This document shows, piece by piece, positions 35,469-44,741 of a stretch of 64,000 bases of DNA. A model generated the notes under the pieces. It did not search any database. It was not told where the DNA came from and saw nothing but the letters and a program-made list of their open reading frames with translations. Every line of letters begins with the position of its first letter. The stretch's first letter is position 1. This stretch comes from JBJKRF01 sp046704785. Lineage in GTDB: Bacteria > Chloroflexota > Anaerolineae > Anaerolineales > Villigracilaceae. Location of the stretch: NCBI GenBank assembly GCA_046704785.1, contig JBJKRF010000026.1, positions 1 through 64,000 on the forward strand, read 5' to 3'. A program made the position numbers and the translations under genes.

Positions 35469-36104
35469 ATGACCATTCATGACATTTCCTTGACGATTTC
35501 TCACGAGATGCCCATCTGGCCCGGTGATCCGGAAGTGGAATTGAGCCAGCTTTCGTTTATCGACCGGGGCGCCAATGCCAACGTTTCGCTGTTATCGTTC
35601 GGGGTGCACACCGGCACACACGTCGATGCGCCCCACCATTTTTTGAACGACGGGCGCACCGTCGAGTCGTTGCCGCTGGACGTGTTGACGGGTCCGTGCT
35701 ACGTGCTCCAACTGCCCGACGACGTGGATGCCATCACCGAGGAGGTCTTGGCGCGCACGCCTTTACCGCAGGGAGTCTCCCGCCTGCTGTTCGGCACGCG
35801 TAATTCGAAGTGGTGGGCCGCCGGAGAGAACACTTTTCAGACCGATTTCGTCGGCGTGACGGAAGAGGGTGCGCAGTGGTTGGTGGAGCATGGCGTTAAA
35901 TTGGTGGGTGTGGACTATCTATCCGTGGCCCCCTACAAGCAATCGCGACCTACGCATGTGATCTTGTTGGAAGCGGGCGTGGTTATCGTCGAAGGGTTGA
36001 ACCTGTCGCAGGTGCCACGCGGCTTTTATGATCTGTACTGCCTGCCACTAAAGATCGCCGATTCGGATGGCGCTCCGGCGCGGGCGATCTTGGTAGGATC
36101 GTAA
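35469..36104 (+). CDS. Cyclase-family (kynurenine formamidase-like) metal-dependent hydrolase
   Basis: A 211-residue protein of the cyclase/KynB family. HTGTHVDAPHHF (about 51-62) is the metal-binding signature, and GVDYLSVAPY is a second family motif. Relatives hydrolyse formylkynurenine or other amides and esters. No tryptophan-degradation genes are near, so the substrate is unknown. The ATG at 35469 has AGGAACAG upstream, while the longer frame from 35412 adds a low-quality tail. It follows the CapA-like gene on the same strand and converges with a small zinc-ribbon gene. Confidence 0.8.
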   Translation: MTIHDISLTISHEMPIWPGDPEVELSQLSFIDRGANANVSLLSFGVHTGTHVDAPHHFLNDGRTVESLPLDVLTGPCYVLQLPDDVDAITEEVLARTPLPQGVSRLLFGTRNSKWWAAGENTFQTDFVGVTEEGAQWLVEHGVKLVGVDYLSVAPYKQSRPTHVILLEAGVVIVEGLNLSQVPRGFYDLYCLPLKIADSDGAPARAILVGS

Positions 36105-36123
36105 GGATACCGATTCAAGCGGT

Positions 36124-36309
36124 TTAGTCGAAATAAATGTTCAGGTCCGAACAGTCGAAGCGGTTGCCACAGTTCGGGCAGGTCACTTTGCAACTTCGTT
36201 CGACCATTTCTGCGCCGCAGCGGTCACAGAGGTAGACTCGTTTTCCGTTGCGGCTCGTTTGCTCGTTTTGTTCCTGTGTTGTGGGGACGTTCGTCTCAGG
36301 ATTGGTCAT
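36124..36309 (-). CDS. Small zinc-ribbon protein
   Basis: A 61-residue protein with a polar N-terminal half and one zinc ribbon, CDRCGAEM...CPNCGNRFDCSD (about 28-55). It has no other domain. It may be a structural metal site or a small regulator. Its start overlaps the end of the DUF309 gene by 14 bp on the same strand, so the two form a two-gene unit. Confidence 0.65.
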   Translation of the reverse strand: MTNPETNVPTTQEQNEQTSRNGKRVYLCDRCGAEMVERSCKVTCPNCGNRFDCSDLNIYFD

Positions 36310-36691
36310 AACTTACCGGTTTGAACAGACTTGCTTCGAATTCATCCAGGTGGTCCCGCCCCAGGCGGCGTACCTCCGCCATAACGGCATCCAAGTCACG
36401 GCGCAGCCCGGCGACGTCCACGCCCCGGCAGCGCTGCGGCCATCTCGTCAGCCAGCGTTGACTGCGTCCATAGACTTTGACCGCCCCGGCGTAATTCCTG
36501 CGTGTGACGTGTAGATAGACCACCGCCGCCTGAAGAATTCCGCGATACAGCTCCCGGATGGGGCCCGTCTCGGCGCGCCAGGCGGTTTCCAATTCTTCGT
36601 GAGCCTCGAAGTAGTGTCCGGCGTTCATCAGCTCGATGCCTTCACGCGCCTTGGGGTGCAACGCGCCGGCGCAATCGTCAGAAGTGGACAT
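36296..36691 (-). CDS. DUF309-family protein
   Basis: A 131-residue helical protein. HYFEAHEELETAWR (about 23-36) and ELYRGILQAAVVYLHVTRRN (about 43-62) are the hallmark of DUF309, a family of unknown function with a four-helix bundle and conserved His and Glu. The ATG at 36691 lies 7 nt after a TATACT box at 36699-36704 on the minus strand, so the mRNA may be leaderless. An upstream frame to 36817 overlaps the divergent gene and is not used. It is co-transcribed with the zinc-ribbon gene. Confidence 0.75.
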   Translation of the reverse strand: MSTSDDCAGALHPKAREGIELMNAGHYFEAHEELETAWRAETGPIRELYRGILQAAVVYLHVTRRNYAGAVKVYGRSQRWLTRWPQRCRGVDVAGLRRDLDAVMAEVRRLGRDHLDEFEASLFKPVSYDQS

Positions 36692-36793
36692 GGGCAGTAG
36701 TATACTCCACACCCCAGCAAAAATTTGCTGCTTTCCCACGGAAAACCCCGGAGAATTATCGACAGGTGCGAGTGGGGGTAAAATTGTTGAGCG

Positions 36794-37666
36794 ATGCTTA
36801 AAAAGCTTTTGCAGCACCGGATCACTGTGATCATTCTTGCTGTACTTGGCCTGGGAGCGTTGGGCTATCTGGCCTCCAGCATGCAGGGGTTTTATTTCAC
36901 GCCGTCACAGCCCTTTTCGTTGGGGGGGCCGGGCAAAAGCGGAGCCGTCACCGAGAAACTGCCCGACGTCAAACTACCCTTTTACCAACAATTGTTCTTT
37001 TGGATTTTTGTGGCCCTTTTGGTGATGGCCGTGATTGCATTCCTGGATTCCAATATGCGCAAGAAGGTGCTCTGGATGTCGGTCCGTTTCGTCGCCATTT
37101 TGCTGGCCTTGTGGTGGGTGTTACAAAACCAGGTCATGCCGCGGCTCCAGGGACAAGTCGGTCAGACGGCTGCCAACCAGGCTGCCGGGAGTCCGAACGT
37201 GGGGACGACCTTGCCGGTTTTTACGCCTCCGGCGCTCTCCCCGCTGGCGTTGTACGCGCTAAGCGCCGGCGTTGTGTTTGGGCTGTTGGCGCTGGGCTGG
37301 TTCATTTTTGCGCGGTTGCGCCGTCCGTTGCCGGATTCCTCGCTGGAGACGATCGCTGAAATCGCCCGCGACACGCTGGACGGTTTGTCGATTTCCGCTA
37401 ACTGGGACGAGGCCATCGTGCGTTGCTATCTGCGCATGAACGAGGCGGTTCGCCGCGAGAGAGGACTCTTCCGCCAGACGGGGATGACGCCTCGCGAGTT
37501 TGCGCAGTACCTTGAGAACGCCGGCCTGCCCGCAGAAGCCATCCACACCCTGACGCACCTGTTCGAGCGGGTGCGCTACGGCGGCGAGACATCTGGCCCG
37601 CAGCAACGGGCGCAGGCCATCGCAGCGTTGCACACCATTTTGCAGGTCTGTGGGGGGCGCCCGTGA
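36794..37666 (+). CDS. DUF4129-domain membrane protein
   Basis: A 290-residue protein with about four membrane helices and a C-terminal soluble DUF4129 domain: AIVRCYLRMNEAVRRERG (about 208-225) and ETSGPQQRAQAIAALHTI near the end. DUF4129 proteins commonly accompany transglutaminase, MoxR and DUF58 genes in a module thought to act at the cell envelope. A TAAAAT box ends 9 nt before the ATG, with no Shine-Dalgarno. It is the first gene of a five-gene operon (DUF4129, membrane protein, MoxR, DUF58, membrane protein) joined by overlaps or short gaps. No transglutaminase is in this copy. Confidence 0.75.
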   Translation: MLKKLLQHRITVIILAVLGLGALGYLASSMQGFYFTPSQPFSLGGPGKSGAVTEKLPDVKLPFYQQLFFWIFVALLVMAVIAFLDSNMRKKVLWMSVRFVAILLALWWVLQNQVMPRLQGQVGQTAANQAAGSPNVGTTLPVFTPPALSPLALYALSAGVVFGLLALGWFIFARLRRPLPDSSLETIAEIARDTLDGLSISANWDEAIVRCYLRMNEAVRRERGLFRQTGMTPREFAQYLENAGLPAEAIHTLTHLFERVRYGGETSGPQQRAQAIAALHTILQVCGGRP

Positions 37667-38259
37667 ATCGTCGTCAGGCGGCTTTGGTCGTCGTGGCGCT
37701 TGTTGCTTCCTTGGCGCTGGCGTTTCCCTTGCGGGAAGCCGTTGAGCAAATGGTGGTCGTGCCGCTGGCGTTCGTCTGGTGGTTGTTGCGTTTCGTCTAT
37801 TCTGTCATCCCGCAACAGTTCTTGTGGACCGGATTACTTTTCCTGATTGCATACGTCGCCTTGGAAATTTTCCTGGCAGCGCCCCTGCGCGAAGGTCGCC
37901 ATCGGCCTGTCGAAAGAGCAGCACGCGGCCCGGTGGAGAACCTCGCTCACTGGATCGAGAATGGCGATAACGGCATTTACTTCAAATGGAGTCTGGCGCG
38001 GCTGGTAGGACGGATCGCTTTGCAAGTGCAGGAACTCCGCGACCATCGTGCGGCGAAGAATCTTTCCTGGGGGCGTGAAGGCCCGTCGCAGGCGGTGCAG
38101 GCGTACCTGCAAGCAGGTTTGAACAGCAGCTTTGCCGATTACCCCTTGCCGGGGCGTTTCCGTCCGCCGGCGAAGACCCCCTTCGATATTGATTTAAACG
38201 TTGTCGTCGAATATTTGGAATCCCAAATGGAGAAGCAGGATGATCGAAACCGTCGCTGA
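37663..38259 (+). CDS. Membrane protein of the MoxR/DUF58 operon
   Basis: A 198-residue protein with a signal-anchor-like N-terminus, a second pair of hydrophobic segments at about 25-75, and a polar C-terminus. I do not recognise a family. Its GTG overlaps the previous stop (GTGA), and its end overlaps the MoxR start by 20 bp, so it is translationally coupled on both sides. A structural role in the membrane part of the module is likely. Confidence 0.6.
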   Translation: MNRRQAALVVVALVASLALAFPLREAVEQMVVVPLAFVWWLLRFVYSVIPQQFLWTGLLFLIAYVALEIFLAAPLREGRHRPVERAARGPVENLAHWIENGDNGIYFKWSLARLVGRIALQVQELRDHRAAKNLSWGREGPSQAVQAYLQAGLNSSFADYPLPGRFRPPAKTPFDIDLNVVVEYLESQMEKQDDRNRR

Positions 38260-39202
38260 TGTATCCGAACTGGGTCGGAAAGTTTTATCTGAAGTGGAAC
38301 ACGCCGTCGTCGGCAAACGCGATGTGCTGGAGATGGTTATGGCGGCGGCTCTGGCTGGTGGACATATCCTGTTCGAGGATTTTCCTGGCCTGGGGAAGAC
38401 GCTCATTGCCCGTAGCTTTGCCAGCGCTTTGGGGATCGAATTCAAGCGTATCCAGTTCACGCCAGACCTGTTGCCCGGCGACATCACCGGTGGCTTTATC
38501 TTCAACCGAACGGAGAATCGTTTCGAACTGCGGCGCGGGCCCATTTTTGCCAATCTGATGCTGGCCGACGAGATCAACCGCGCTTCGCCCAAGACGCAGT
38601 CCGCGCTGTTGGAAGCCATGCAGGAAGACCATGTCACGCTCGAAGGGGAGACGCTGTCGCTACCGGAACCGTTCCTGGTGCTGGCGACGCAGAATCCCAT
38701 CGAATACGAGGGCACCTTTCCGCTGCCGGAGGCGCAACTCGACCGTTTCATGCTCAAGCTCTCGCTGGGGTATCCCACGCTCGAAGACGAAAAAGAAATC
38801 CTTCAGCGCCGTCATCAGCGCCAACAGGAACAGGTTGATCTTGCACAGGTCACCAACGAGCACGAGATCATGGAAATGCGCCGCGTGGTCGAGGGTGTCC
38901 ATATCGACCCGGACCTGGAAACGTATATCACCCAACTGGTGCATGAAACGCGCCAGGAACGGCGGGTGGCCGTCGGCGCTTCACCGCGTGGTTCGCTGGC
39001 CTTCCTGCGCATTGCCAAGGCGAATGCAGCCTTGAGTGGACGCTCTTTCGTGCTCCCCGACGATATCAAACGTTATGCGGCCCCGGTGCTGGGACATCGC
39101 ATCATTCTACAACCGGAGTATTGGATGAATCGCAGCGTCGCCGGGGAGGTGATTCGCGACGTGTTGGCCAAAGTTCCCGTGCCCGTCGTGAGCGGCGCTT
39201 GA
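38240..39202 (+). CDS. MoxR-family AAA+ ATPase
   Basis: A 320-residue AAA+ ATPase. Walker A is FPGLGKT (about 47-53), Walker B with sensor is LADEINRASPKTQ (about 108-120), and NPIEYEGTFPLPEAQLDRF (about 149-167) is the MoxR-specific motif. MoxR proteins work as chaperones that insert metals or cofactors, or activate partner proteins of the vWA type. The ATG at 38240 with GGAG upstream lies inside the end of the preceding gene. The DUF58 partner follows 8 nt later, the classical gene pair. Confidence 0.9.
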   Translation: MIETVADVSELGRKVLSEVEHAVVGKRDVLEMVMAAALAGGHILFEDFPGLGKTLIARSFASALGIEFKRIQFTPDLLPGDITGGFIFNRTENRFELRRGPIFANLMLADEINRASPKTQSALLEAMQEDHVTLEGETLSLPEPFLVLATQNPIEYEGTFPLPEAQLDRFMLKLSLGYPTLEDEKEILQRRHQRQQEQVDLAQVTNEHEIMEMRRVVEGVHIDPDLETYITQLVHETRQERRVAVGASPRGSLAFLRIAKANAALSGRSFVLPDDIKRYAAPVLGHRIILQPEYWMNRSVAGEVIRDVLAKVPVPVVSGA

Positions 39203-39210
39203 GCAATGCA

Positions 39211-40503
39211 ATGAATCGCAGCCTGCTGGTTGGACTGTTGGCTTTTTTTCTGGTCTTTGTCGGTCTGCTGTTGATCGGCGCCGGCTGGTTGGTTTTGTCG
39301 ATTCCCCTGGTCGTTTACCTGCTGGAGGGTCTTTTGCGCGGGCCGGAGAAAGTCGTCCTCGAGGCCGAACGCACACTCAGCCAGGAACGCACCAATCCCG
39401 GTGTTCCTGTGATCGTCACCTTGCGGGTGACCAATCACGGCCCGACGCTCGAACAATTGATTCTATCGGACCCCTTGCCAGCCTTCTTGGACGTTGTGGA
39501 AGGTTCTCCCAGCCGGATGATGACGCTGCGCCACGGAGAGACGCTCACCTGGCATTATACGGTCCAGGGACGGCGTGGGTACCATGCTTTCAGGGCCCTA
39601 TCTGCCATCGCCAGTGACCGTCTCGGCGTTTTTACCCGTCGACTTTCGATTCCCACCAGCGGGCAATTGCTGATCCTTCCGCCAGTCCCGCGCCTACGCA
39701 ACCTGGTGATTCGTCCGCGTGTGACGCGTGTCTACGCGGGCGCAATACCCGCCCAGCAAGGCGGCCCGGGTGTGGAGTTCTTTGGCGTGCGCGACTATCA
39801 GCCTGGCGATCCGCCGCGCTGGATCAACTGGCGCGCCAGCGCTCATCACGAGCGCACCCTTTTTTCGAACGAATACCAGCAGGAACGGGTCGCCGATGTG
39901 GGCATCGTCCTCGACGCCCGCCGTCGCGTCAACGAATTCCGTGGAGGCCGTTCACTTTTCGAGCACTCTGTCCTGGCAACGGCTTCCCTGGCCGATGCCT
40001 TCCTGGATCAGGGCAACCGCGTTGGCTTGATGGTTTACGGCCAGTTTATCAATTGGCTGGCGCCCGATTATGGAAAATTACAACGTGAACGCCTGCTCCA
40101 GGCGCTCGCACGTGCCCAGCCCGGCGAGAGTCAGGCCTTTTCCGGGTTGGTCGTCCCGCCACGTCTGTTCCCGGCCATGTCACAGATTGTGTTGGTCAGC
40201 CCGCTCTTAGACGACGACGTAAGCGTTCTGCTGCGTCTGTGCGCAGGCGGCTACTCTTTGATCGTGGTCAGCCCCAACCCCGTCCAGTACGAAAAGAACC
40301 TCCTGCCCGCCAGTCCCGCCGCCACGTTGGCCGCTCGCATTCTGCACGTGCAGCGCGAGGTCACGCTCCAGCGACTGCGTCACGCCGGGGTACGGGTCGT
40401 CGACTGGGACGTTGAATGCCCCTTGGAAAACCTGGTCGAGAGTGCGCTTTCCCATCCACCGGCTTTTCTGCGCGCCATCCTCCAGGGCGGAGGTAGAAAA
40501 TGA
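39211..40503 (+). CDS. DUF58-domain protein
   Basis: A 430-residue protein: two N-terminal membrane helices (about 5-45), then a DUF58 domain with the motif GVEFFGVRDYQPGDPPRWIN (about 189-208) and a vWA-like fold with VADVGIVLDARRRVNE. It is the partner of MoxR, which probably remodels it. The function at the cell envelope is unknown. The start ATG at 39211 follows the MoxR stop after 8 bp. The upstream frame to 39121 overlaps MoxR and is not used. The next gene overlaps its stop. Confidence 0.85.
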   Translation: MNRSLLVGLLAFFLVFVGLLLIGAGWLVLSIPLVVYLLEGLLRGPEKVVLEAERTLSQERTNPGVPVIVTLRVTNHGPTLEQLILSDPLPAFLDVVEGSPSRMMTLRHGETLTWHYTVQGRRGYHAFRALSAIASDRLGVFTRRLSIPTSGQLLILPPVPRLRNLVIRPRVTRVYAGAIPAQQGGPGVEFFGVRDYQPGDPPRWINWRASAHHERTLFSNEYQQERVADVGIVLDARRRVNEFRGGRSLFEHSVLATASLADAFLDQGNRVGLMVYGQFINWLAPDYGKLQRERLLQALARAQPGESQAFSGLVVPPRLFPAMSQIVLVSPLLDDDVSVLLRLCAGGYSLIVVSPNPVQYEKNLLPASPAATLAARILHVQREVTLQRLRHAGVRVVDWDVECPLENLVESALSHPPAFLRAILQGGGRK

Positions 40504-40997
40504 TCCGCTTCTTATTTATTGGGATGCTGGTTGGAAGCGCTCTGGCTCTGGGGATTGGTTGGGCCCAAACTTCACTACCCGCTTTGGAAGTTTTGCCAGG
40601 CGTTCTGGCTGCCCTGTGGCTGGTCGCCGTGTTACGAGGCTTTTCCTGGGCCTCGAGCGTCGGATTCTCCCTGATGGTTTTACTGAGCGCCGTTGGACTG
40701 TCCAAGGGGATGCTGTTACCCTGCGCGCTGGTTGGCGTGGTGGCTTCGTTGGTCGCCTGGGACTTGTTTGCCTTCGGGCAACGGCTGCGTTATGCCGCAT
40801 CTGATGACTACCCCGTCCGCCTGGAGTTGCAGCACCTGGCGCAGTTGGGCGTGGTTGTCGCTTTGGGCTTGGTGCTGGCCTGGATTTCGTCTACGGTCCG
40901 ACTGGCGTTCAAGTTCGAATGGCAGGTTGTCATGGCGCTCATTGCCCTGGGCGGACTAAGCACCCTGATCGGTTGGCTACGACGCAACGGAGAGTAA
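40500..40997 (+). CDS. Small membrane protein of the MoxR/DUF58 operon
   Basis: A 165-residue protein with about five hydrophobic segments and no recognised family. It starts inside the stop codon of the DUF58 gene (ATGA), so it belongs to the same transcript. A terminator at 41092-41119 ends the operon. Confidence 0.6.
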   Translation: MIRFLFIGMLVGSALALGIGWAQTSLPALEVLPGVLAALWLVAVLRGFSWASSVGFSLMVLLSAVGLSKGMLLPCALVGVVASLVAWDLFAFGQRLRYAASDDYPVRLELQHLAQLGVVVALGLVLAWISSTVRLAFKFEWQVVMALIALGGLSTLIGWLRRNGE

Positions 40998-41091
40998 TTC
41001 TGCGCTGGGTAAGGCAGAAAGGGTGGCCGTATGATGGACGCCTTCGTCGAGAAGCGAAATCTTGCTAAAAGAAGGTAACCTTCCTTAAACC

Positions 41092-41119
41092 AAATCCCCT
41101 GCTCACGAGCAGGGGATTT
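41092..41119 (+). terminator. Terminator of the MoxR/DUF58 operon
   Basis: A perfect 12-bp stem AAATCCCCTGCT / AGCAGGGGATTT with loop CACG, followed by a weak T-rich tail (GTCTT). Confidence 0.75.
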
Positions 41120-41205
41120 GTCTTGCGAAACGCTCCAGAGGAGAACCATGAAGTGATATTCCAAATCACACCCTAGGTCATATTCTGGCATTCTTGAAAC
41201 ATTTG

Positions 41206-41252
41206 CTGACAGGTGGCACCTTCCAATTTGATTGAACAGCACCACCTGTCAG
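41206..41252. repeat. 11-bp perfect inverted repeat with 25-bp spacer
   Basis: CTGACAGGTGG (41206-41216) and CCACCTGTCAG (41242-41252) are exact reverse complements in the gap between the MoxR operon and the small kinase gene. There is no T tract, so it is not an ordinary terminator. It could be an operator or the relic of a small mobile element. Confidence 0.4.
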
Positions 41253-41394
41253 ATCGAGAGGATCGCTTATTACACTTTCAGTATAGCGCGGGAGACTTTA
41301 CATCGACTCTGCAGTTGGCGTTTGTCAATTACAGTGTTGCAAATTTCGGGCGAAAATATCGACGAGGCGTGTTTCTTGCGGGTGTTGAACGCCC

Positions 41395-41931
41395 TCACAA
41401 GCTGGAAAGCCAGGCTTCCGCCGCGCCGGGTTGCTGGAAGCGGAAGACTTTCAGGTGCGCATTTTCTGGTTGTGCAAGGAGTTGCGGATATTCCTGCTTA
41501 CGCCGCCAATAGGTTTTGAACAGCCACAGGAAGAGGGAGTCTTTGGTGAAAAAATGAGTCCACAGGTTTTCGGTATTGCCGCCGAAGAGTTTTTCCTGCG
41601 TCAGGGCGCGCTTCCAGGTGCGTCGCCACAAGCGCCCGAAAACCGTCAGAAAGGGATAGTCGAGCCAGACGAGGGCCTGTGAGCGCGGCCAGACGATGTC
41701 ACGCACGACGTGATAGTTCCCTGCAACACACCAGCGAGGCGTGCGGGTGGCCTGGTCCACGCGCTGGCGAAAGATGTCGTTCGGCGCTTCGGTCCAATTT
41801 GGTTCCCAGTGCAGGGCATCCAACTCGATATAGGTCAAATCGAGGCGCCTGGCGAGCCGTTGGGCCAGCGTGGATTTTCCGGAGCCGGTTGCGCCCACGA
41901 CGACGACCCGGCAGTAGGGAAACGAATCCAT
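41395..41931 (-). CDS. P-loop kinase-like protein (FlaR/topology-modulation type)
   Basis: A 178-residue nucleotide-binding protein with Walker A GATGSGKST (about 13-21) and a pattern, IELDALHWEPNWTEAP, common to adenylate-kinase-like proteins annotated as DNA topology modulation FlaR. The true substrate of this group is unclear. The minus-strand promoter holds TATAAT about 34 nt upstream, and AGGAG precedes the ATG. It is divergent from the class III aminotransferase gene. Confidence 0.7.
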   Translation of the reverse strand: MDSFPYCRVVVVGATGSGKSTLAQRLARRLDLTYIELDALHWEPNWTEAPNDIFRQRVDQATRTPRWCVAGNYHVVRDIVWPRSQALVWLDYPFLTVFGRLWRRTWKRALTQEKLFGGNTENLWTHFFTKDSLFLWLFKTYWRRKQEYPQLLAQPENAHLKVFRFQQPGAAEAWLSSL

Positions 41932-42087
41932 TCTTCTCCTGTTCGATTATGTGAAAAGGGGACATATTATACTCATCACAGCCGCAAGTTATTTCCTGAT
42001 CAGAAAGACATATCTTGCGGCCGTGGGCATTATATAATGCGAAGAGAGATGGCCTGAAGTTTTCACATAGTAAGAAGGAGGACGCTG

Positions 42088-43437
42088 ATGTTCGATCTCC
42101 CCGACGATCAGATTCTGCCGCTCTCGATGCAGCATGTTTTCTGGACGTGGTCTGCACAGGCCAGGGTGACGCCGATTCCCGTCAAACGCGCCAAGGGCGT
42201 TTATTTTTGGGATGTGGACGACAAGCGTTATCTCGACTTCAATTCGATGACGATGTGTGTCAATATCGGCCACGGCGACAAGCGTGTGATTCGCGCCATT
42301 CAAGAGCAGGCGGCCAGGTTGCCTTATACGGCGCCCAGTATGACCAACAACGTGCGCGCGCTGGCTTCCAGGGCAGTGGCGCAGGTGACACCCGGCGGTC
42401 GATTAGGCAAGGTGCTCTTTACACTGGGCGGCGCAGACGCCAATGAGAACGCCATCAAGGTGGCGCGCGGTTTTACGGGGCGCTTCAAGATTCTTTCACG
42501 GTATCGTTCGTATCATGGCGCCACCGCGGGGGCACTGGCCGCTACCGGCGATCCGCGTCGTGTGGCCTGGGAGCCAAGCCTGATGCCGGGTGTGGTGCAC
42601 TTCCTCGACCCGTACCGCTATCGTTCTACTTTCCATCGTTCCAACCCCGATATTTCCGAAGCGGACTTCAGCCGTGATTATCTCAACCACTTGGAAGAAA
42701 TCATCACTTACGAAGGCCCGGAGACCATTGCCGCGCTGCTGTTGGAAAGCGTGACCGGGACGAATGGCGTCATCATTCCCCCGGAAGGGTATTTACAAGG
42801 CGTGCGCGCCTTGTGCGACAAGTATGGCTTATTGCTGATCGCCGACGAGGTGATGAGCGGATTCGGGCGCACCGGCAAGTGGTTCGCCGTTGAACACTGG
42901 GATGTCGTCCCCGACATCATTACGATGGCGAAAGGCCTGACCTCGGCTTACGCCCCGCTGGGGGCGGTTGCCATGAAGCCTGAGATTGCCGCACACTTCG
43001 ACGAGCTGGTGTACAAGTCGGGGCTTACGTATACGTCACATCCCATTTCGCTGGCGGCGGCCATTGCCAATATCCAGGTGCTAAAAGAAGATGGGCTTGT
43101 GGAGCACGCCGCAGCGATGGGGCCGTTGCTGCACCAGATGTTGGTGGAATTGGGAGAGTCGCATCCCTCGGTGGGCGAGGTGCGTTCTATTGGGTTGTTC
43201 GGCATCCTGGAACTGGTGCGTGACCGCGCGACGAAAGAGCCGCTGGCCCCCTGGGATGGCTCCAGCCCGGAGATGATCGCTTTCCGGCGATATTGTCTGG
43301 CGCACGGTCTCTACCTGGATACCCACTGGCACACGGTATTGATCATCCCCCCCTTGATTATCACCGAGGCGCAGTTACGGGAAGGCTTTGCCGTATTGGA
43401 CGAGGCTCTGAAAATCACAGATAAAACAGCCCGATAG
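42088..43437 (+). CDS. Class III PLP aminotransferase
   Basis: A 449-residue PLP enzyme of fold type I. YHGATAGALAATGDPRRV (about 142-159) covers the cofactor-phosphate region, LLIADEVMSGFGRTG (about 250-264) the PLP Asp, and TMAKGLTSAYAPLG the Schiff-base Lys. Relatives act on omega-amino compounds such as beta-alanine, taurine or GABA with pyruvate or 2-oxoglutarate. The substrate here is undetermined. TATAAT at 42031-42036 and GGAGGACG before the ATG are present. It is monocistronic and converges with the SRPBCC gene. Confidence 0.85.
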   Translation: MFDLPDDQILPLSMQHVFWTWSAQARVTPIPVKRAKGVYFWDVDDKRYLDFNSMTMCVNIGHGDKRVIRAIQEQAARLPYTAPSMTNNVRALASRAVAQVTPGGRLGKVLFTLGGADANENAIKVARGFTGRFKILSRYRSYHGATAGALAATGDPRRVAWEPSLMPGVVHFLDPYRYRSTFHRSNPDISEADFSRDYLNHLEEIITYEGPETIAALLLESVTGTNGVIIPPEGYLQGVRALCDKYGLLLIADEVMSGFGRTGKWFAVEHWDVVPDIITMAKGLTSAYAPLGAVAMKPEIAAHFDELVYKSGLTYTSHPISLAAAIANIQVLKEDGLVEHAAAMGPLLHQMLVELGESHPSVGEVRSIGLFGILELVRDRATKEPLAPWDGSSPEMIAFRRYCLAHGLYLDTHWHTVLIIPPLIITEAQLREGFAVLDEALKITDKTAR

Positions 43438-43451
43438 GGTTCTGTTGATTT

Positions 43452-43883
43452 TCAGGTCTCGATGATTTTCTTGATCGCAGCCAGGGTACCGTGCAGGCCG
43501 GCTTTGAGTTGGGTTTGGACGACTTCATCCCTATCGTCATTGAGGTTGTTTGCAGAGGTTTCCACCGTTGCATTCAGCCTGGTTCCCCTGCCAGATGTTT
43601 CTAGCTTATAGATTGTCGTTATGGGGGAGGCAGGCGGTGTGGCGAATGTCTTGATGCCGAATGTCTTATTTGGCTCGAGGGCTACGACCTCGTTCTCGGA
43701 GCTGAAATCTTGCCCCATGATCTGGCCTTTCATCACGTAATGCGTCCCAACAGCCAGGGGCCCGTCCAGGGCGACCACCATGATGCCTGTCTGAACGGCT
43801 TTCAAGTTCTCCAGATTCGTCAAAAATGTATAAACGGCTTCTACCGGGCAGTTAAGTTGAACAGATGCTTCCATCGTCATCAT
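43452..43883 (-). CDS. SRPBCC (START/polyketide-cyclase-like) protein
   Basis: A 143-residue protein with the helix-grip pattern: VEAVYTFLTNLENLKAVQTG near the start and a long C-terminal helix QTQLKAGLHGTLAAIKKIIE. Such proteins bind hydrophobic ligands. The ligand is unknown. The longer frame from 43937 starts at a poor codon, while the ATG at 43883 follows GAGGAGG. It is convergent with the aminotransferase gene at a distance of 14 bp. Confidence 0.75.
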   Translation of the reverse strand: MMTMEASVQLNCPVEAVYTFLTNLENLKAVQTGIMVVALDGPLAVGTHYVMKGQIMGQDFSSENEVVALEPNKTFGIKTFATPPASPITTIYKLETSGRGTRLNATVETSANNLNDDRDEVVQTQLKAGLHGTLAAIKKIIET

Positions 43884-44054
43884 TCTGATCCTCCTCGAAA
43901 AGGGTTCTTGGGGAACCTCCGTCGTGGAGCTTCGCAATAAAATATACTGTTGAAAATTATAACGAGGATTCTTTTTAGCCAGAAGCCGCCAAATGGTACT
44001 ATTGGAGTCTCCCCCTGTTGTTGCCGTGTCCGATATTATTGTGCCGTGATGGGT

Positions 44055-44549
44055 CTATTGGATGCCCAGTTCAAGTTGGTGCAGGATGTCATCGACGATG
44101 GTCTCGGGCGTGCCAGAGATGTCCACTTGCAGAGCGTTCGAAGGGATTTCCAGCGCCTCGAACTGACTAGCCAACAGGGAAGGTGGCATGAAGTGACGTT
44201 TGCGCCTTTGCAGGCGGGAGGCAATCAGAGGGTAGCTGCCGTGTAAAAAGACGAAACGCACGTCCTGTGTCTCTCGCGTGAGAGATTGCCGGTACGACTC
44301 TTTCAACGCGGAACAGGTGATGATGGCCGAGTTCTCATGCCCTGACAGATTCAGGATCAAGGCATGAATTTTGTCCAACCAGGCGGCGCGGTCGGCGTCT
44401 GTCAGCGGGATGCCCTGCTTCATTTTTTCGACATTGGCCGGCGGGTGGAAGTCATCGCCGTCGTAGAAGGGCCAGCCCAGACGTTGGGAGAGCAATTCGC
44501 CAATGGTCGTTTTGCCCGATCCAGAAACGCCCATCAAAATAAGAATCAT
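44055..44549 (-). CDS. gntK: Gluconokinase
   Basis: A 164-residue kinase that should phosphorylate D-gluconate to 6-phosphogluconate using ATP. The P-loop GVSGSGKTTIGELL (about 7-20), YDGDDFHPPANVEKMKQGIP (about 29-48) and CSALKESYR (about 81-89) are specific to this family. The ATG at 44549 sits 7 nt after a TATACT box on the minus strand, with no Shine-Dalgarno, so the mRNA may be leaderless. The frame extends to 44798 but only through non-conserved sequence. No gluconate transporter is nearby. Confidence 0.9.
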   Translation of the reverse strand: MILILMGVSGSGKTTIGELLSQRLGWPFYDGDDFHPPANVEKMKQGIPLTDADRAAWLDKIHALILNLSGHENSAIITCSALKESYRQSLTRETQDVRFVFLHGSYPLIASRLQRRKRHFMPPSLLASQFEALEIPSNALQVDISGTPETIVDDILHQLELGIQ

Positions 44550-44741
44550 GCTGAATAGTATAGCGCAAGACCTTCTTGCCCACAAATTTTCCCGAACGCT
44601 TGTCTGCGAACCCTTAAACTGCAACTTTTCATGCCCTCCCGCATCTGATAAAATGTAGTATCTTCTTGATGAGCGAGGCATGGTCTGTTCTCGAGCCTTG
44701 AGAAGAGAATCACAGTTACTTTTCATAACATGAGGCGAATG

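Noticed and set aside
42037..42087. Riboswitch or T-box before the class III aminotransferase
   Set aside because: The leader is too short for a known riboswitch class and shows no conserved core. An ordinary promoter and ribosome binding site explain it.
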